A DNA stretch of 44,205 nt from VBAS01 sp035318985 (GTDB taxonomy: Bacteria > Bacteroidota > Bacteroidia > Chitinophagales > Chitinophagaceae). Shown one piece after another: positions 26,522 to 36,273 of this stretch (within the stretch, counting starts at the first letter, position 1; each line of letters begins with the position of its first letter). The notes under the pieces are model-generated. The model saw only the letters and a program-made list of their open reading frames with translations. It did no database searches and had not been told where the DNA came from. The stretch lies in assembly GCA_035318985.1 (NCBI GenBank), contig DATHDP010000082.1, positions 1 through 44,205 on the forward strand, read 5' to 3'. The translations under genes and the position numbers were made by a program.

Positions 26522-28993
26522 CTATTCCGTTCTTAATGACTTCACAGGGTTTGTCAATGCTGCCCTTACCGTACGTATACTTAATAAAACAAGAGCGATC
26601 AACAGCATGCTGACCCCGCAAGCAGCAAATACCCACCAACTTATATTGGTGCGATAAGCAAAATCCTGCAGCCAGTTATTCATTGCAAGCCATGCCAATG
26701 GCGTGGCAATGATGAATGCTATGAGTACAAGCGATAAAAGATCTTTTGATAATAAAGAAACGATTTGAACAACTGATGCACCAAGCACTTTTCTTACCCC
26801 TATTTCTTTTGTTCTTGTATTAGTAGTATAAATAACCAATCCTAATAAACCAAGACAACTGATAAAAATGCAAAGTCCTGCCGACCATTTTAATAATCTT
26901 GAAACGTCCTGTTCCTTTTTATAGAATGCGGCAATTGTTTCATCAAAAAAATAATATTTAAAATCATCTTCAGGATATATATATTTGAATTCTTTCTCAA
27001 CTTTTCCAAGTGCCGATTTCCATAAACCCGGCGACCCCGATTCTGATTTTAAAGCTATATTAATGACATAACTATTTTTCTCTACACTTGAATAGGCCAA
27101 AGGCTTTATAGGTTCATGTGTTGATTTGGTATGAAAATCTTTCAACACACCTACAATTGGCACTCTTCTATTACCACGAAATACCGATTTTCCAATTGCT
27201 TCTCCCGGATTTGTAAATCCAAACGACCTTGTAAAAGATTCATTTACCAAATATTCTTTCAATGTGTCACTTTGAGCAGGTAGTTTACCAGCTACAAGTT
27301 TCAATTTATAGATATTGAAATATTCCGGATCCGCCATCATTGTTTCTGTCATCAGTTCAACTTCTTTTTTCCCATTGTCCACTTTCAATGTAGTGGATGA
27401 TGCTCCCTGGTGTGCAGGTGAATTACTTGACAGGCTCGCTTTCTCCACTTCTGGCATCTGCTTTATTTTCTCAAGTAATGCAAACCGCCTGTCATCAGGT
27501 TTGTCTGAAAAGAAATTCCATTCAGTACGAAAATAAACGATAGCATCTTTTTTATACCCAAGTTCTTTGTTCAATGAAAAATTAATTTGCTTGCTGACAA
27601 CAAGTGTGGCCATAACAAGAAATTGTGCAATGACAAATTGAGTAACAGTTAGCGATTTTCTTAACCAGGCTTTCCTTGTTTTTGAAGTAACGGCGTGTAA
27701 TTGATTTTTTAAAACAGTAACAGGCTTAAATTTTGTAAGGATCAATGCAGGATAAAAACCTGAAAAGGCCGTCATTACCAAAACAAGCAGTAAAAGAAAT
27801 ATCCAGACATGTGGCTGATCGATCGAATTGAAATTTATTTCGGGTGGTATGAAATCACTGAAGATCTTTAGCAACCACGGAAGAAGAGCAATTGAAAGTA
27901 TTGTTGCGATTAAAGTAAGTAAAAAAGTTTCGCTCAAAAATTGAAATATCAACTCTCGTTTTCCACTGCCTAATGTTTTCCTTATACCCACTTCTTTTGC
28001 TCTTTGAGCCGATTGAGCAGTTGTAAGATTGATAAAATTGATACACCCAAGTAATAAAAGAAACAAAGCAACTGCAAGTAATCCGTATAAAGTTGGTTTA
28101 TGGGCCTGGCGGCCAACATTGTCAAATGAACCATAATCAGCATTAAAATGAATATCGTTTATAGATTGCAGATGATGTTTTGTATCATCTTTTTCTTGTT
28201 CCTTCTTATCCCTGTATTTTTCCCGAAGCATGGGAAACTGCGCATTTAATTGTTCAGGCCTTGTTCCCTCTTCTAATTTCACAAAACACTGGGAAGCTGA
28301 ATTTATACTTCCCCAATCGCTACCGAAATGATCTTTCAATCCTGTTGCCATTACTGTTGCCAGTGAAATAAATTCTTTGAACCGGAAATCTGTTGCCTTT
28401 TTAGCTTCATCTTTTACGATACCTGAGACAGTGGTCTTGATACTGTCATCATAGGTTATTTGTTTACCAATAATATCGGTAGCCGGAAGATTTCCAAAAT
28501 AGGTTTTAGCTCTTTCTTCAGTTAATACTACCTGGTAAGGATCTTTTAGTGCCGTTTGCTTTGAACCTGCAAGCCAATCCCGTTCAAATAATTGAAAATA
28601 AAATTCATCAGCAAAAATGATGCTTGTTTGCTTTTTAAACTCAGCCGGTGATTGACTGCCCGCGACAGGCATAGAAACTTTTGTATCATAACTAGTAACA
28701 AAATGAGTAGCTGTCTCTATACCGGTTAGATCTGCTCTTAATGCTTTTGGCATTGGCATGGGTACACCTGAATTTTTAAATACCGATTCACCGGGAAAAG
28801 TCATATCAGTTACTACACGATAAATCCTGTCATTGTCTTTCCTGAATTTTTCAAAACTAAATTCAAATTGCACCAACAGGTAAATAACCAATGCTGCGCT
28901 GATACCAATAGCTAAACCCGAAACATTAATCAGTGAAAAAACTTTATGTTTCCAGAAATTCCTGATGGCAATTGTGAAATAGTTTTTCAGCAT
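26522..28993 (-). CDS. Array permease 9: double-FtsX permease, longest copy
   Basis: 823 residues. The coupling motifs are RAKEVGIRKTLGS (331) and RTKEIGVRKVLGA (727), 396 apart, so the excess length is in the first periplasmic domain: an insertion near 108-126 (MPVAGSQSPAEFKKQTSII) and a charged stretch KDKKEQEKDD-like near 261-272. The conserved LQPL.DIHL motif is changed to LQSINDIHFN (275-284). The second-domain motif is GVLKDFHTKSTHEPIKP. The TM7-TM8 loop WLQDFAYRTNISWW is standard. It starts 10 nt after permease 10. Its stop is TAG, followed by the 197-nt gap. The 11 bases after the stop resemble those after permease 16. Confidence 0.95.
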   Translation of the reverse strand: MLKNYFTIAIRNFWKHKVFSLINVSGLAIGISAALVIYLLVQFEFSFEKFRKDNDRIYRVVTDMTFPGESVFKNSGVPMPMPKALRADLTGIETATHFVTSYDTKVSMPVAGSQSPAEFKKQTSIIFADEFYFQLFERDWLAGSKQTALKDPYQVVLTEERAKTYFGNLPATDIIGKQITYDDSIKTTVSGIVKDEAKKATDFRFKEFISLATVMATGLKDHFGSDWGSINSASQCFVKLEEGTRPEQLNAQFPMLREKYRDKKEQEKDDTKHHLQSINDIHFNADYGSFDNVGRQAHKPTLYGLLAVALFLLLLGCINFINLTTAQSAQRAKEVGIRKTLGSGKRELIFQFLSETFLLTLIATILSIALLPWLLKIFSDFIPPEINFNSIDQPHVWIFLLLLVLVMTAFSGFYPALILTKFKPVTVLKNQLHAVTSKTRKAWLRKSLTVTQFVIAQFLVMATLVVSKQINFSLNKELGYKKDAIVYFRTEWNFFSDKPDDRRFALLEKIKQMPEVEKASLSSNSPAHQGASSTTLKVDNGKKEVELMTETMMADPEYFNIYKLKLVAGKLPAQSDTLKEYLVNESFTRSFGFTNPGEAIGKSVFRGNRRVPIVGVLKDFHTKSTHEPIKPLAYSSVEKNSYVINIALKSESGSPGLWKSALGKVEKEFKYIYPEDDFKYYFFDETIAAFYKKEQDVSRLLKWSAGLCIFISCLGLLGLVIYTTNTRTKEIGVRKVLGASVVQIVSLLSKDLLSLVLIAFIIATPLAWLAMNNWLQDFAYRTNISWWVFAACGVSMLLIALVLLSIRTVRAALTNPVKSLRTE

Positions 28994-29003
28994 AAAAAAT
29001 GAT

Positions 29004-31460
29004 TTATTCAGTTCTTAATGACTTCGCTGGATTTGTGATCGCCGCTTTGATCGCCTGGAAGCTTACAGTTATTAATGCTATTAAGATCGCTGATGCTCCG
29101 GCTATCAGGAATGCGGTCCATCCAATATTTATTCTGAATGCAAAATCTTGTAGCCATTTATGAATGCCCCAGTATGACAATGGCACTGCGATAACAATGG
29201 CGATGCCGACCAATATGATGAAATCTTTTGCCAGCATCGAAACAAGATTCGGTACTGATGCACCAAGTATTTTTCTTATTCCTATTTCTTTTACCCGTTG
29301 TTGTGCCGCAAATGTTATTAATCCCCATAGGCCAAGACAGGATATCAGCATTGCCAATACCGAGAATATTTTAAAAAGGCTGAATAACCTCATCTCAGAT
29401 TTGTATAATGCATCCAGCTCCTGATCTAAAAAATTATATTCAAATATTCCATCGGGAAATGTTTTCTTATAGCTTGTCGTTATTTGACTGATCACACCGG
29501 GTATATCTGTGCCCGCTTGCACTTTGACTCCCACTTTGTCTGCGAAAGGCATATACTGAGTGATCAATGTTGGTTTGATGGCTTCATGTAAAGAACCAGT
29601 GTTAAAATCAGCCACGATTCCTGTTATTTCTGCATGCCATCCGTTCATACCGATCCAGAATCTTTTACCTAATGCTTCTTCATTTGATGCAAACCCAAGT
29701 TCTTTTACTAATGTTTCATTAACCACTGATTTTGGGAAACGCAGATCTTCCGGTATTGATTCTGATACTGCGCTGGTATCTTCAACTGTAAAAAATCTTC
29801 CTGCCACTAAATGCAACCCATATACCTGGCAAAACTTATCATCGGTCATAATTGTGGTCACAGATTTTAGATTCGGATCCTCAGGACCTATCAGGCTCAT
29901 CCTTGTACCCCAATGTGTATTTTCTCCACCGCTTGGCGGACTTGTTGAAAATGACCAGTCTTTTACACCGGGAATAGTTTTGAGTTCAGCAGCAAACAAT
30001 TCTTTTTTTGCAAGGCTACTTTGCTCCGGTATCTGCATCATTACAATATTATCTTTATCAAAGCCCAAATTTTTGTGACGCATATAATTCATTTGCTTGC
30101 CGATAAGCAATAGCCCGATAAGTAAACAAATTGAAATACTAAATTGTGTTATTACCAAACCTTTTCTTAGCAAAGGTGCTCCCTGGTTTGTATTTACAGA
30201 ACCGGACTTTAACACAGCTGCTGGTTGAAATCTCGTAATGATCCAGGCGGGATAAATACCAGCCAATAAAGCAGTGAGAAAAATACCTGCTAATAACGAG
30301 ATCATTATTCCCGGGGATTCCCAAAGATCAAAAGTTATATCCTTACCCGTAAGATCATTTATATATGGTAGTGCAAGTTTGGAAATAAAAATGCTAATTA
30401 TAGCAGCAAATACAACCAGCATCAATGCTTCACTAAGAAATTGCCTTATCAACTGGAAACGTCCGGCACCAATTGATTTTCGTACACCAACTTCTTTTGC
30501 ACGGGCAAGTGACTGTGCAGTGGAAAGATTTACAAAATTTATACATGCGAGTATCAACACTGCAAAACCAACGGCTCCAAAAAACCATAGCCATTGGGTA
30601 TTGATCGCTTTGACCCATTGACCACCTCCGGCATATTTAGAATTAAAATGAACATCACTAAGTGGTTGTATTTCTGTTTCAACATGTGAATCCTTTCCCA
30701 TCCATTTCTGGTTATTTAGAAACCTGTCATTAATACTTTTCAATCCTGCATTAAGACCAGCGCCGGGCTTAGTTCCTTTGGGTAAAACAATAAAGGTGGA
30801 TCCTCCCGATACTGAACCATAATGTTTGGTGCTGGTCATCAAATATTTTTCATTATCAGAAAATGAGAGCAACATCGAAGGAGCTAAATGGGTGTTTCCC
30901 GGAAAATCTTTTATTATGCTGCCTACTGTAATATTGAAACTATCATTGTAAGTAAATGTTTTTCCTATTGGCTCTTCATTACCGAAGAATTTTTTTGCTG
31001 TCTCTTCTGTTAACACAGCCTGGTAAGGTTTTCTTAAAGCTTCGTAGGCATTTCCTTTTACAATTTTAACATCAAACACATCAAGGAATTCAGGATCGGT
31101 CATCATGACATGATCCTGTTTGAAACGTTTAGCAGGATCGATCTGAATTATTGATTGAAAAGGAGAATGGGTTTTTGTTACATTTTCTAAACCCGGGATA
31201 TCTTTCCGTATTTGATCTGCCAAAGGGAAAGGAGTTGAAAAATGAAATTCTTTTTTTCCAAAATCAACCCAAACAGTATTTAAACGATATGTCCTGTCGG
31301 CTTTACTTTCATAAGCATCAAAACTCATTTCATATTTTACAAATAATCCTATTAGCAAACAGACTGTAATTCCTAATGTCAATCCAACAATGTGTAATGA
31401 AGTAGTTAACTTTTGGCGGCTAAACCGGCGAAGTATGAATGGGATGTTTTTAAATATCAT
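29004..31460 (-). CDS. Array permease 10: double-FtsX permease with atypical N-terminus
   Basis: 818 residues. The N-terminus MIFKNIPFILRRFSRQKLTT differs clearly from the MIKNYFKIAWRSLWKN type, although TM1 (HIVGLTLGITVCLLIGLF) and the following MSFDAYESKADRTYRL match the family. The coupling motifs are RAKEVGVRKSIGA (320) and RVKEIGIRKILGA (722), 402 apart, the largest spacing in the array. The extra residues sit in the second periplasmic domain around an SESIPEDLRFPK segment. Motifs are IQPLSDVHFNSKYAGGG (264-280) and GIVADFNTGSLHEAIKP. The end is NPAKSLRTE. It starts 11 nt after permease 11 and ends 10 nt before permease 9. Confidence 0.95.
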   Translation of the reverse strand: MIFKNIPFILRRFSRQKLTTSLHIVGLTLGITVCLLIGLFVKYEMSFDAYESKADRTYRLNTVWVDFGKKEFHFSTPFPLADQIRKDIPGLENVTKTHSPFQSIIQIDPAKRFKQDHVMMTDPEFLDVFDVKIVKGNAYEALRKPYQAVLTEETAKKFFGNEEPIGKTFTYNDSFNITVGSIIKDFPGNTHLAPSMLLSFSDNEKYLMTSTKHYGSVSGGSTFIVLPKGTKPGAGLNAGLKSINDRFLNNQKWMGKDSHVETEIQPLSDVHFNSKYAGGGQWVKAINTQWLWFFGAVGFAVLILACINFVNLSTAQSLARAKEVGVRKSIGAGRFQLIRQFLSEALMLVVFAAIISIFISKLALPYINDLTGKDITFDLWESPGIMISLLAGIFLTALLAGIYPAWIITRFQPAAVLKSGSVNTNQGAPLLRKGLVITQFSISICLLIGLLLIGKQMNYMRHKNLGFDKDNIVMMQIPEQSSLAKKELFAAELKTIPGVKDWSFSTSPPSGGENTHWGTRMSLIGPEDPNLKSVTTIMTDDKFCQVYGLHLVAGRFFTVEDTSAVSESIPEDLRFPKSVVNETLVKELGFASNEEALGKRFWIGMNGWHAEITGIVADFNTGSLHEAIKPTLITQYMPFADKVGVKVQAGTDIPGVISQITTSYKKTFPDGIFEYNFLDQELDALYKSEMRLFSLFKIFSVLAMLISCLGLWGLITFAAQQRVKEIGIRKILGASVPNLVSMLAKDFIILVGIAIVIAVPLSYWGIHKWLQDFAFRINIGWTAFLIAGASAILIALITVSFQAIKAAITNPAKSLRTE

Positions 31461-31471
31461 AATTATACTTT

Positions 31472-33886
31472 TTATTCTGTTCTTAATGATTTAATTGGGT
31501 TTGCTAATGCGGCACGCAGGGCTTTGTATCCTACCGTTATCCATGCGATCATGGCAGATGTGACTATTGCAATTATAAAGACCCATGCGCCAATATTGAC
31601 CCGGTATGCGAAATCATTTAACCATGTGTGCATTAAATACCATGCAGCCGGCGCTGCCAGTATAAATGCAATGAATATAAGAATGGTAAATTCCTTTGAA
31701 AATAAATACACAAGGCTTTGGACACTTGCTCCCAATACTTTTCTTATGCCAACTTCTTTTGTTTTTTGAACGACAAGGAAAGAGACCAGGCCATATAAGC
31801 CAAGACAGCTGATAAAGATTGCCAATGCAGCATATACTTTATACAGTAAGCTCAATCGTTGCTCCTGTTTATAGTAACGATTGATGCTTTCATCGAGAAA
31901 ACTTGAGTTATATACATACTCAGGAAAATACTTATCCCAAATGATCTGTATTTCTTTATTACTTGCTAAAAGATTTTTACCCGAAAGTTTTATTCCCGCA
32001 GATTGATAATATTTTATTTTCGGTGAAATGGCTATCGGTGCAACCGCTTCACGTAAAGATTGCTGTTTAAAATCTTTTACAACTCCGACAACCGGCATTG
32101 GACGGCGACCTCCAAGTCTAAAAAGTTTCCCTATTGCATCTTGCGGATCTTTAAAACCGGTTTTCTTTACAAAAGTTTCGTTCACTACATATTCCCGGCA
32201 AGTATCACTTGCTGTATAAAATCTTCCGGCAACTAATTCCAAACCATAAGTAGTTGCATAATTTTCGTCGCCGAACTTTAAGTTGACCTCAAAGCCTCTA
32301 TCCTCCATTTTATCAAATGCAAAATTGGATGCCCATGTGTTTTCGCTGCTGGGTGCATCAAAGGCAAAACTTACCTGCTTTACATCACTACGAGCCATCA
32401 ATTCATTTTTAAAAGCTTTTAACCGTAAGTGGGTCGCACTATCGGCATTTAATTGCAGCATTAAAACCGATTCTTTATTAAACCCAAGATCAGCCGTGCG
32501 AATAAAATTCATCTGGCTTACTGCAATGATGGTAGCAATAATAAATATCTGGGAAAATGAAAATTGCAATACAACCAATGCTCTTCGCAACGAAATATTA
32601 CCAACCTTTGAAGTATTGATCTTATTTTTTATTGCTTCAACCGGTTTGAATTTACCCATGATAAAAGCCGGGTAGATACCCGATAAGATCGTCGTAACGA
32701 TCGCAATACTCAACATAAAAACAATGCTGCCCGTATTGAAAAGGTTAAGTTCCCCTTGTGCTGAAGTAATGCGTTTTACATACGGAAGTGCAAACCATGA
32801 AAGCCATGCACCAATAATAACTGCGGTACTAACAACCAATGCAGCTTCGATAAACACTTGTGTTCTTAATTGTGTTTTACTGCTTCCCATTACTTTGCGA
32901 ATGCCAACTTCTTTACTGCGTGTAACAGCAAGGGCTGTAGAAAGATTTACAAAATTGATACATGCCATCAGTATAACCAATAGACCAACAAAGATCAATG
33001 TATACAAAGAGGTTTTGGTTGTGACATGATCCCCATTGTTCTCTAAACGATCATCAAAATGTATTTTACTTAATGGCTGCAAAAAATGGGTACGGGTACT
33101 TTGCTTATTACCGGTATTATATTTTTTTTCAAAGAGATTGAGCTGATCATTAATGGCAATTGTATTTTGTTGGTTGGGCAATAGCATATACACCTGGTGA
33201 TTGCTGGTATTAGATCCCCAATCGTTTATTGGCCAGTTACTGCTATCATGTGCAATAAATTCAGCATAGGAAGCAACCATTTTAAAAGGGAAATCGCTGT
33301 TTTGAGGCACATCTTCAAATATGGCTGCTACCTGCAGATCATGATCTGAATTATTAAGATTAATCCGCTTGCCAATTGCATCATTCCAATTACCAAAATA
33401 TTTCTCTGCAGTTGATCTGCTTAGGGCAACACTGCTTACATCATTTAGCACATCCTTATTCCCCACTAAAAATTTTACTTCAAACATTTGCAACAACTCC
33501 GGCTCACCATAGAACATCCCGGTTTTCTCATAAAATTTTTTGCCGATTGCAGAAGCCGTATCAGCTTTAATTGTAACCTGTATCTCAGAATTCTGCATCA
33601 CCTCGGCAAACGTGTATTGAGGAAAATCCTGTCGCAAATATTTTACCGAAGGAAAAGGAACACCTGAAGTATAATGTTCTCCTTCAGCATCCACATCTTT
33701 AGTTACAACCTGGTAAATATTTTTATAATTCTTTAAATGCTTATCGTAGCTGGTTTCATATTGTATCACCAGGAAGACAATAATGCATGCACCCAAAGCA
33801 ACAGATAGCCCTAATATATTCAGCAAAGAATGTTTGCGGTTTTTCACTAAGTTTCTAAATGCTGTTTTTAAATACGTTTGTAGCAT
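31472..33886 (-). CDS. Array permease 11: double-FtsX permease
   Basis: 804 residues, starting MLQTYLKTAFRNLVKNRKHS. The coupling motifs are RSKEVGIRKVMGS (323) and KTKEVGIRKVLGA (708), 385 apart; the second begins with Lys instead of Arg. The first periplasmic domain has an Asp/Asn-rich part (NDWGSNTSNHQVYMLLP, 221-237) and FLQPLSKIHFDDR (268-280). The second has GVVKDFKQQSLREAVAP, where Lys replaces His after DF. The TM7-TM8 loop is WLNDFAYRVNIGAW and the end NPIKSLRTE. It starts 10 nt after permease 12 with a non-AT spacer (ATCAGGACGC), unlike most junctions. Confidence 0.95.
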   Translation of the reverse strand: MLQTYLKTAFRNLVKNRKHSLLNILGLSVALGACIIVFLVIQYETSYDKHLKNYKNIYQVVTKDVDAEGEHYTSGVPFPSVKYLRQDFPQYTFAEVMQNSEIQVTIKADTASAIGKKFYEKTGMFYGEPELLQMFEVKFLVGNKDVLNDVSSVALSRSTAEKYFGNWNDAIGKRINLNNSDHDLQVAAIFEDVPQNSDFPFKMVASYAEFIAHDSSNWPINDWGSNTSNHQVYMLLPNQQNTIAINDQLNLFEKKYNTGNKQSTRTHFLQPLSKIHFDDRLENNGDHVTTKTSLYTLIFVGLLVILMACINFVNLSTALAVTRSKEVGIRKVMGSSKTQLRTQVFIEAALVVSTAVIIGAWLSWFALPYVKRITSAQGELNLFNTGSIVFMLSIAIVTTILSGIYPAFIMGKFKPVEAIKNKINTSKVGNISLRRALVVLQFSFSQIFIIATIIAVSQMNFIRTADLGFNKESVLMLQLNADSATHLRLKAFKNELMARSDVKQVSFAFDAPSSENTWASNFAFDKMEDRGFEVNLKFGDENYATTYGLELVAGRFYTASDTCREYVVNETFVKKTGFKDPQDAIGKLFRLGGRRPMPVVGVVKDFKQQSLREAVAPIAISPKIKYYQSAGIKLSGKNLLASNKEIQIIWDKYFPEYVYNSSFLDESINRYYKQEQRLSLLYKVYAALAIFISCLGLYGLVSFLVVQKTKEVGIRKVLGASVQSLVYLFSKEFTILIFIAFILAAPAAWYLMHTWLNDFAYRVNIGAWVFIIAIVTSAMIAWITVGYKALRAALANPIKSLRTE

Positions 33887-33896
33887 GCGTCCTGAT

Positions 33897-36263
33897 TTAT
33901 TCTGTTCTTAAGCTTTTTATCGGGTTAGCAAGGGCGGCTCTTATTGATTGAAAACTTATTGTCAACACAGCAATAAGCATTGCCAGTACACCAGCTATTG
34001 CAAATACTGTCCAGCTTATACTTATTCTATAGGCAAAGTCCTGCAGCCATTTATCTGTAAGCCACCAGGCTATCGGTACTGCAATAAGAATGGCAATGAA
34101 AACCAATTTCAAAAAATTCATAGCAAGTAACCTGATGATGCCTCCAACATTTGCGCCCAATACCTTTCTTACGCCGATCTCCCGTGTACGTACCTGGGCC
34201 GTATAAGTAGCAAGACCTAGTAATCCCAAACAAGAAATGAATATTGCAATTGCAGCAAATATGTTCAGCAGCAGTTCAGTCTTCTCTTCCGATTTATACA
34301 GGTTATTATATGCCTCATCGAGAAAGTTGTATTCAAAAGTAAAATCTGCATTGTATTTTTTCCATTCATTTGACAAGGCTGCAATTGCTTTTGGTGCATC
34401 TTTTCCTGTAGTTTTTACATAAAGCTTGTAGTAATCGTGTCGGTTATAATAGAAAACGGCTGGTTCAATTTTTTGCCGCATGGAAGCAAAATGAAAATCT
34501 TTTACAACTCCAATGATGGTTCCCATGGTTTCCTGCAGTTTAAATCTTTTTCCGATCGGATCTTTTAATCGTGCTGCTTTTACAGCAGTTTCATTTAAAA
34601 TAAAATGCGTGGAATCAGCGATCGTTCCGGTAAACACATCTCCCTCTTTCATCTGCATCTTAAAAAAGGAAATAAAATCTTTGTCAATACCCATAGGGCT
34701 TAGCATCAGGGTTTCTCCATCTTGTTTTCCATCCCACCAGTTATTGCCTGTATGGCCTCCGTAACGTATTATATTCACACCTGCTGAAGTAACACCTGCA
34801 ATCCCGGGTTGTTTTAAAAGTTCAGCCTTCACAGCATCGTAATGTTCACCCATTTTCCTCATGCTGCAGGACAATACATAACTTTTATCATAGCCCAATT
34901 GTTTTGAACGCATAAAAGACATTTGCTCTTTTATGATAATTGTTCCGGCTATCAATACAACAGAAAATGTAAATTGAACAACGACCAATGTCTTGCGAAA
35001 CGTAGCATCATTTATCCTGGCAGAAATTTTCCCTTTCAATGCTTTGAGTGGCTCAAATGAAGAAAGTAATAATGCCGGGTAGACACTTGAGATGATCAAT
35101 GTACCGCAAACAGTAAACAATATTATCTCCCAGATCCTGTGATCGGCCAAATTCAGTATAAGCTCCTTTCCTGATATTTCATTGAATAAGGGCAGTAATA
35201 CATATACAAGACCCAATCCCAAAACAGTTGCAAAAAGAAACAATAATGTTGTTTCAATGATAAACTGAAAAAATAACTGTCCTCTGCCTGCTCCAACAAT
35301 TTTCCGCAGGCTTACTTCTTTTGCACGTAGCATTGAACGGGCAGTAGATAAATTCACATAATTAATACATGCAATAACAAGGATCAGTATCGCTATTATA
35401 AAAAACATTCGAACGGTCGAGTATCCGCCATCACTTCCGTCTGCCCTGTGAAGATGCATCTTGCTGAGAGGCAACAAAAGATAATCAGCGTCTGTATCGT
35501 CAGGCTTGATCTTTAAATGGATCTGCTTTAATTTTTCTGCAAAGTCAGCAAATGAAAAGCCCGGCTTAAAAAGCAAAAAAGTATTGTAACTAAACTGCGT
35601 AAAATCATTTTCAAGATTTTTACCCTCTTTATTATTGGCGTACATGTTACTTCCCAATAAACTCATCGGGAATAACATATCTGCTCTGAAAGTTGAATTC
35701 TTTGGAAAATCATTTACAACTCCCGTGACCTTGAAATTCACTTTATCATCCGCAACTATCACTTTGCCCATCGCCTCATCATTACCGAAATATTTTTTAG
35801 CCATCGTTTCTGTGATCACAACAGAATTGTCATCGGGAAAAGGATCAGAAGGATTTCCTTTAATTAATTTAAAATCGAAAACAGAAAATAATGACGGATC
35901 GGTAAAAAAATTATTCTGTTCACTAAATACCTTGTCTTTGAATTTAAATAACTGGTAATAGCCATTGCCGCTTATTCTGACCACATCTTCCACACCCGGA
36001 ATTTCTTTTTTAGCCAAGACACCGATCGGTGCAGCTGTCACTGACCATAGTTGACGACTGGGACCAGTGCCTACCATATTCTCTACCTTGTATATATTCT
36101 TCTCATTTTTATGAAATCCATCGTAACTAAATTCATCCTGCACCCATAAGAGAAGTAGGATACCAACTGCTAACCCAACTGTAAGACCTTTGATGTTTAT
36201 CAATGAATACATTTTGTGTCTCCAAAGATTTCTCCATGCTGTTTTAAAATAATTTTTGATCAT
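33897..36263 (-). CDS. Array permease 12: double-FtsX permease, short subtype
   Basis: 788 residues with LWVQDEFSYDGFH after TM1 (39-51), close to permease 4 and similar to permease 13. The coupling motifs are RAKEVSLRKIVGA (313), where Ser-Leu replaces Gly-Val/Ile, and RTREIGVRKVLGA (692), 379 apart. Periplasmic motifs are LLPLSKMHLHRADGSDGG (263-280), a Gly/Asp-rich end to the first domain, and GVVKDFHFASMRQKIEP. The TM7-TM8 loop is WLQDFAYRISISWT and the end NPIKSLRTE. It starts 10 nt after permease 13 with the spacer AACAATAGCT. Confidence 0.95.
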   Translation of the reverse strand: MIKNYFKTAWRNLWRHKMYSLINIKGLTVGLAVGILLLLWVQDEFSYDGFHKNEKNIYKVENMVGTGPSRQLWSVTAAPIGVLAKKEIPGVEDVVRISGNGYYQLFKFKDKVFSEQNNFFTDPSLFSVFDFKLIKGNPSDPFPDDNSVVITETMAKKYFGNDEAMGKVIVADDKVNFKVTGVVNDFPKNSTFRADMLFPMSLLGSNMYANNKEGKNLENDFTQFSYNTFLLFKPGFSFADFAEKLKQIHLKIKPDDTDADYLLLPLSKMHLHRADGSDGGYSTVRMFFIIAILILVIACINYVNLSTARSMLRAKEVSLRKIVGAGRGQLFFQFIIETTLLFLFATVLGLGLVYVLLPLFNEISGKELILNLADHRIWEIILFTVCGTLIISSVYPALLLSSFEPLKALKGKISARINDATFRKTLVVVQFTFSVVLIAGTIIIKEQMSFMRSKQLGYDKSYVLSCSMRKMGEHYDAVKAELLKQPGIAGVTSAGVNIIRYGGHTGNNWWDGKQDGETLMLSPMGIDKDFISFFKMQMKEGDVFTGTIADSTHFILNETAVKAARLKDPIGKRFKLQETMGTIIGVVKDFHFASMRQKIEPAVFYYNRHDYYKLYVKTTGKDAPKAIAALSNEWKKYNADFTFEYNFLDEAYNNLYKSEEKTELLLNIFAAIAIFISCLGLLGLATYTAQVRTREIGVRKVLGANVGGIIRLLAMNFLKLVFIAILIAVPIAWWLTDKWLQDFAYRISISWTVFAIAGVLAMLIAVLTISFQSIRAALANPIKSLRTE

Positions 36264-36273
36264 AGCTATTGTT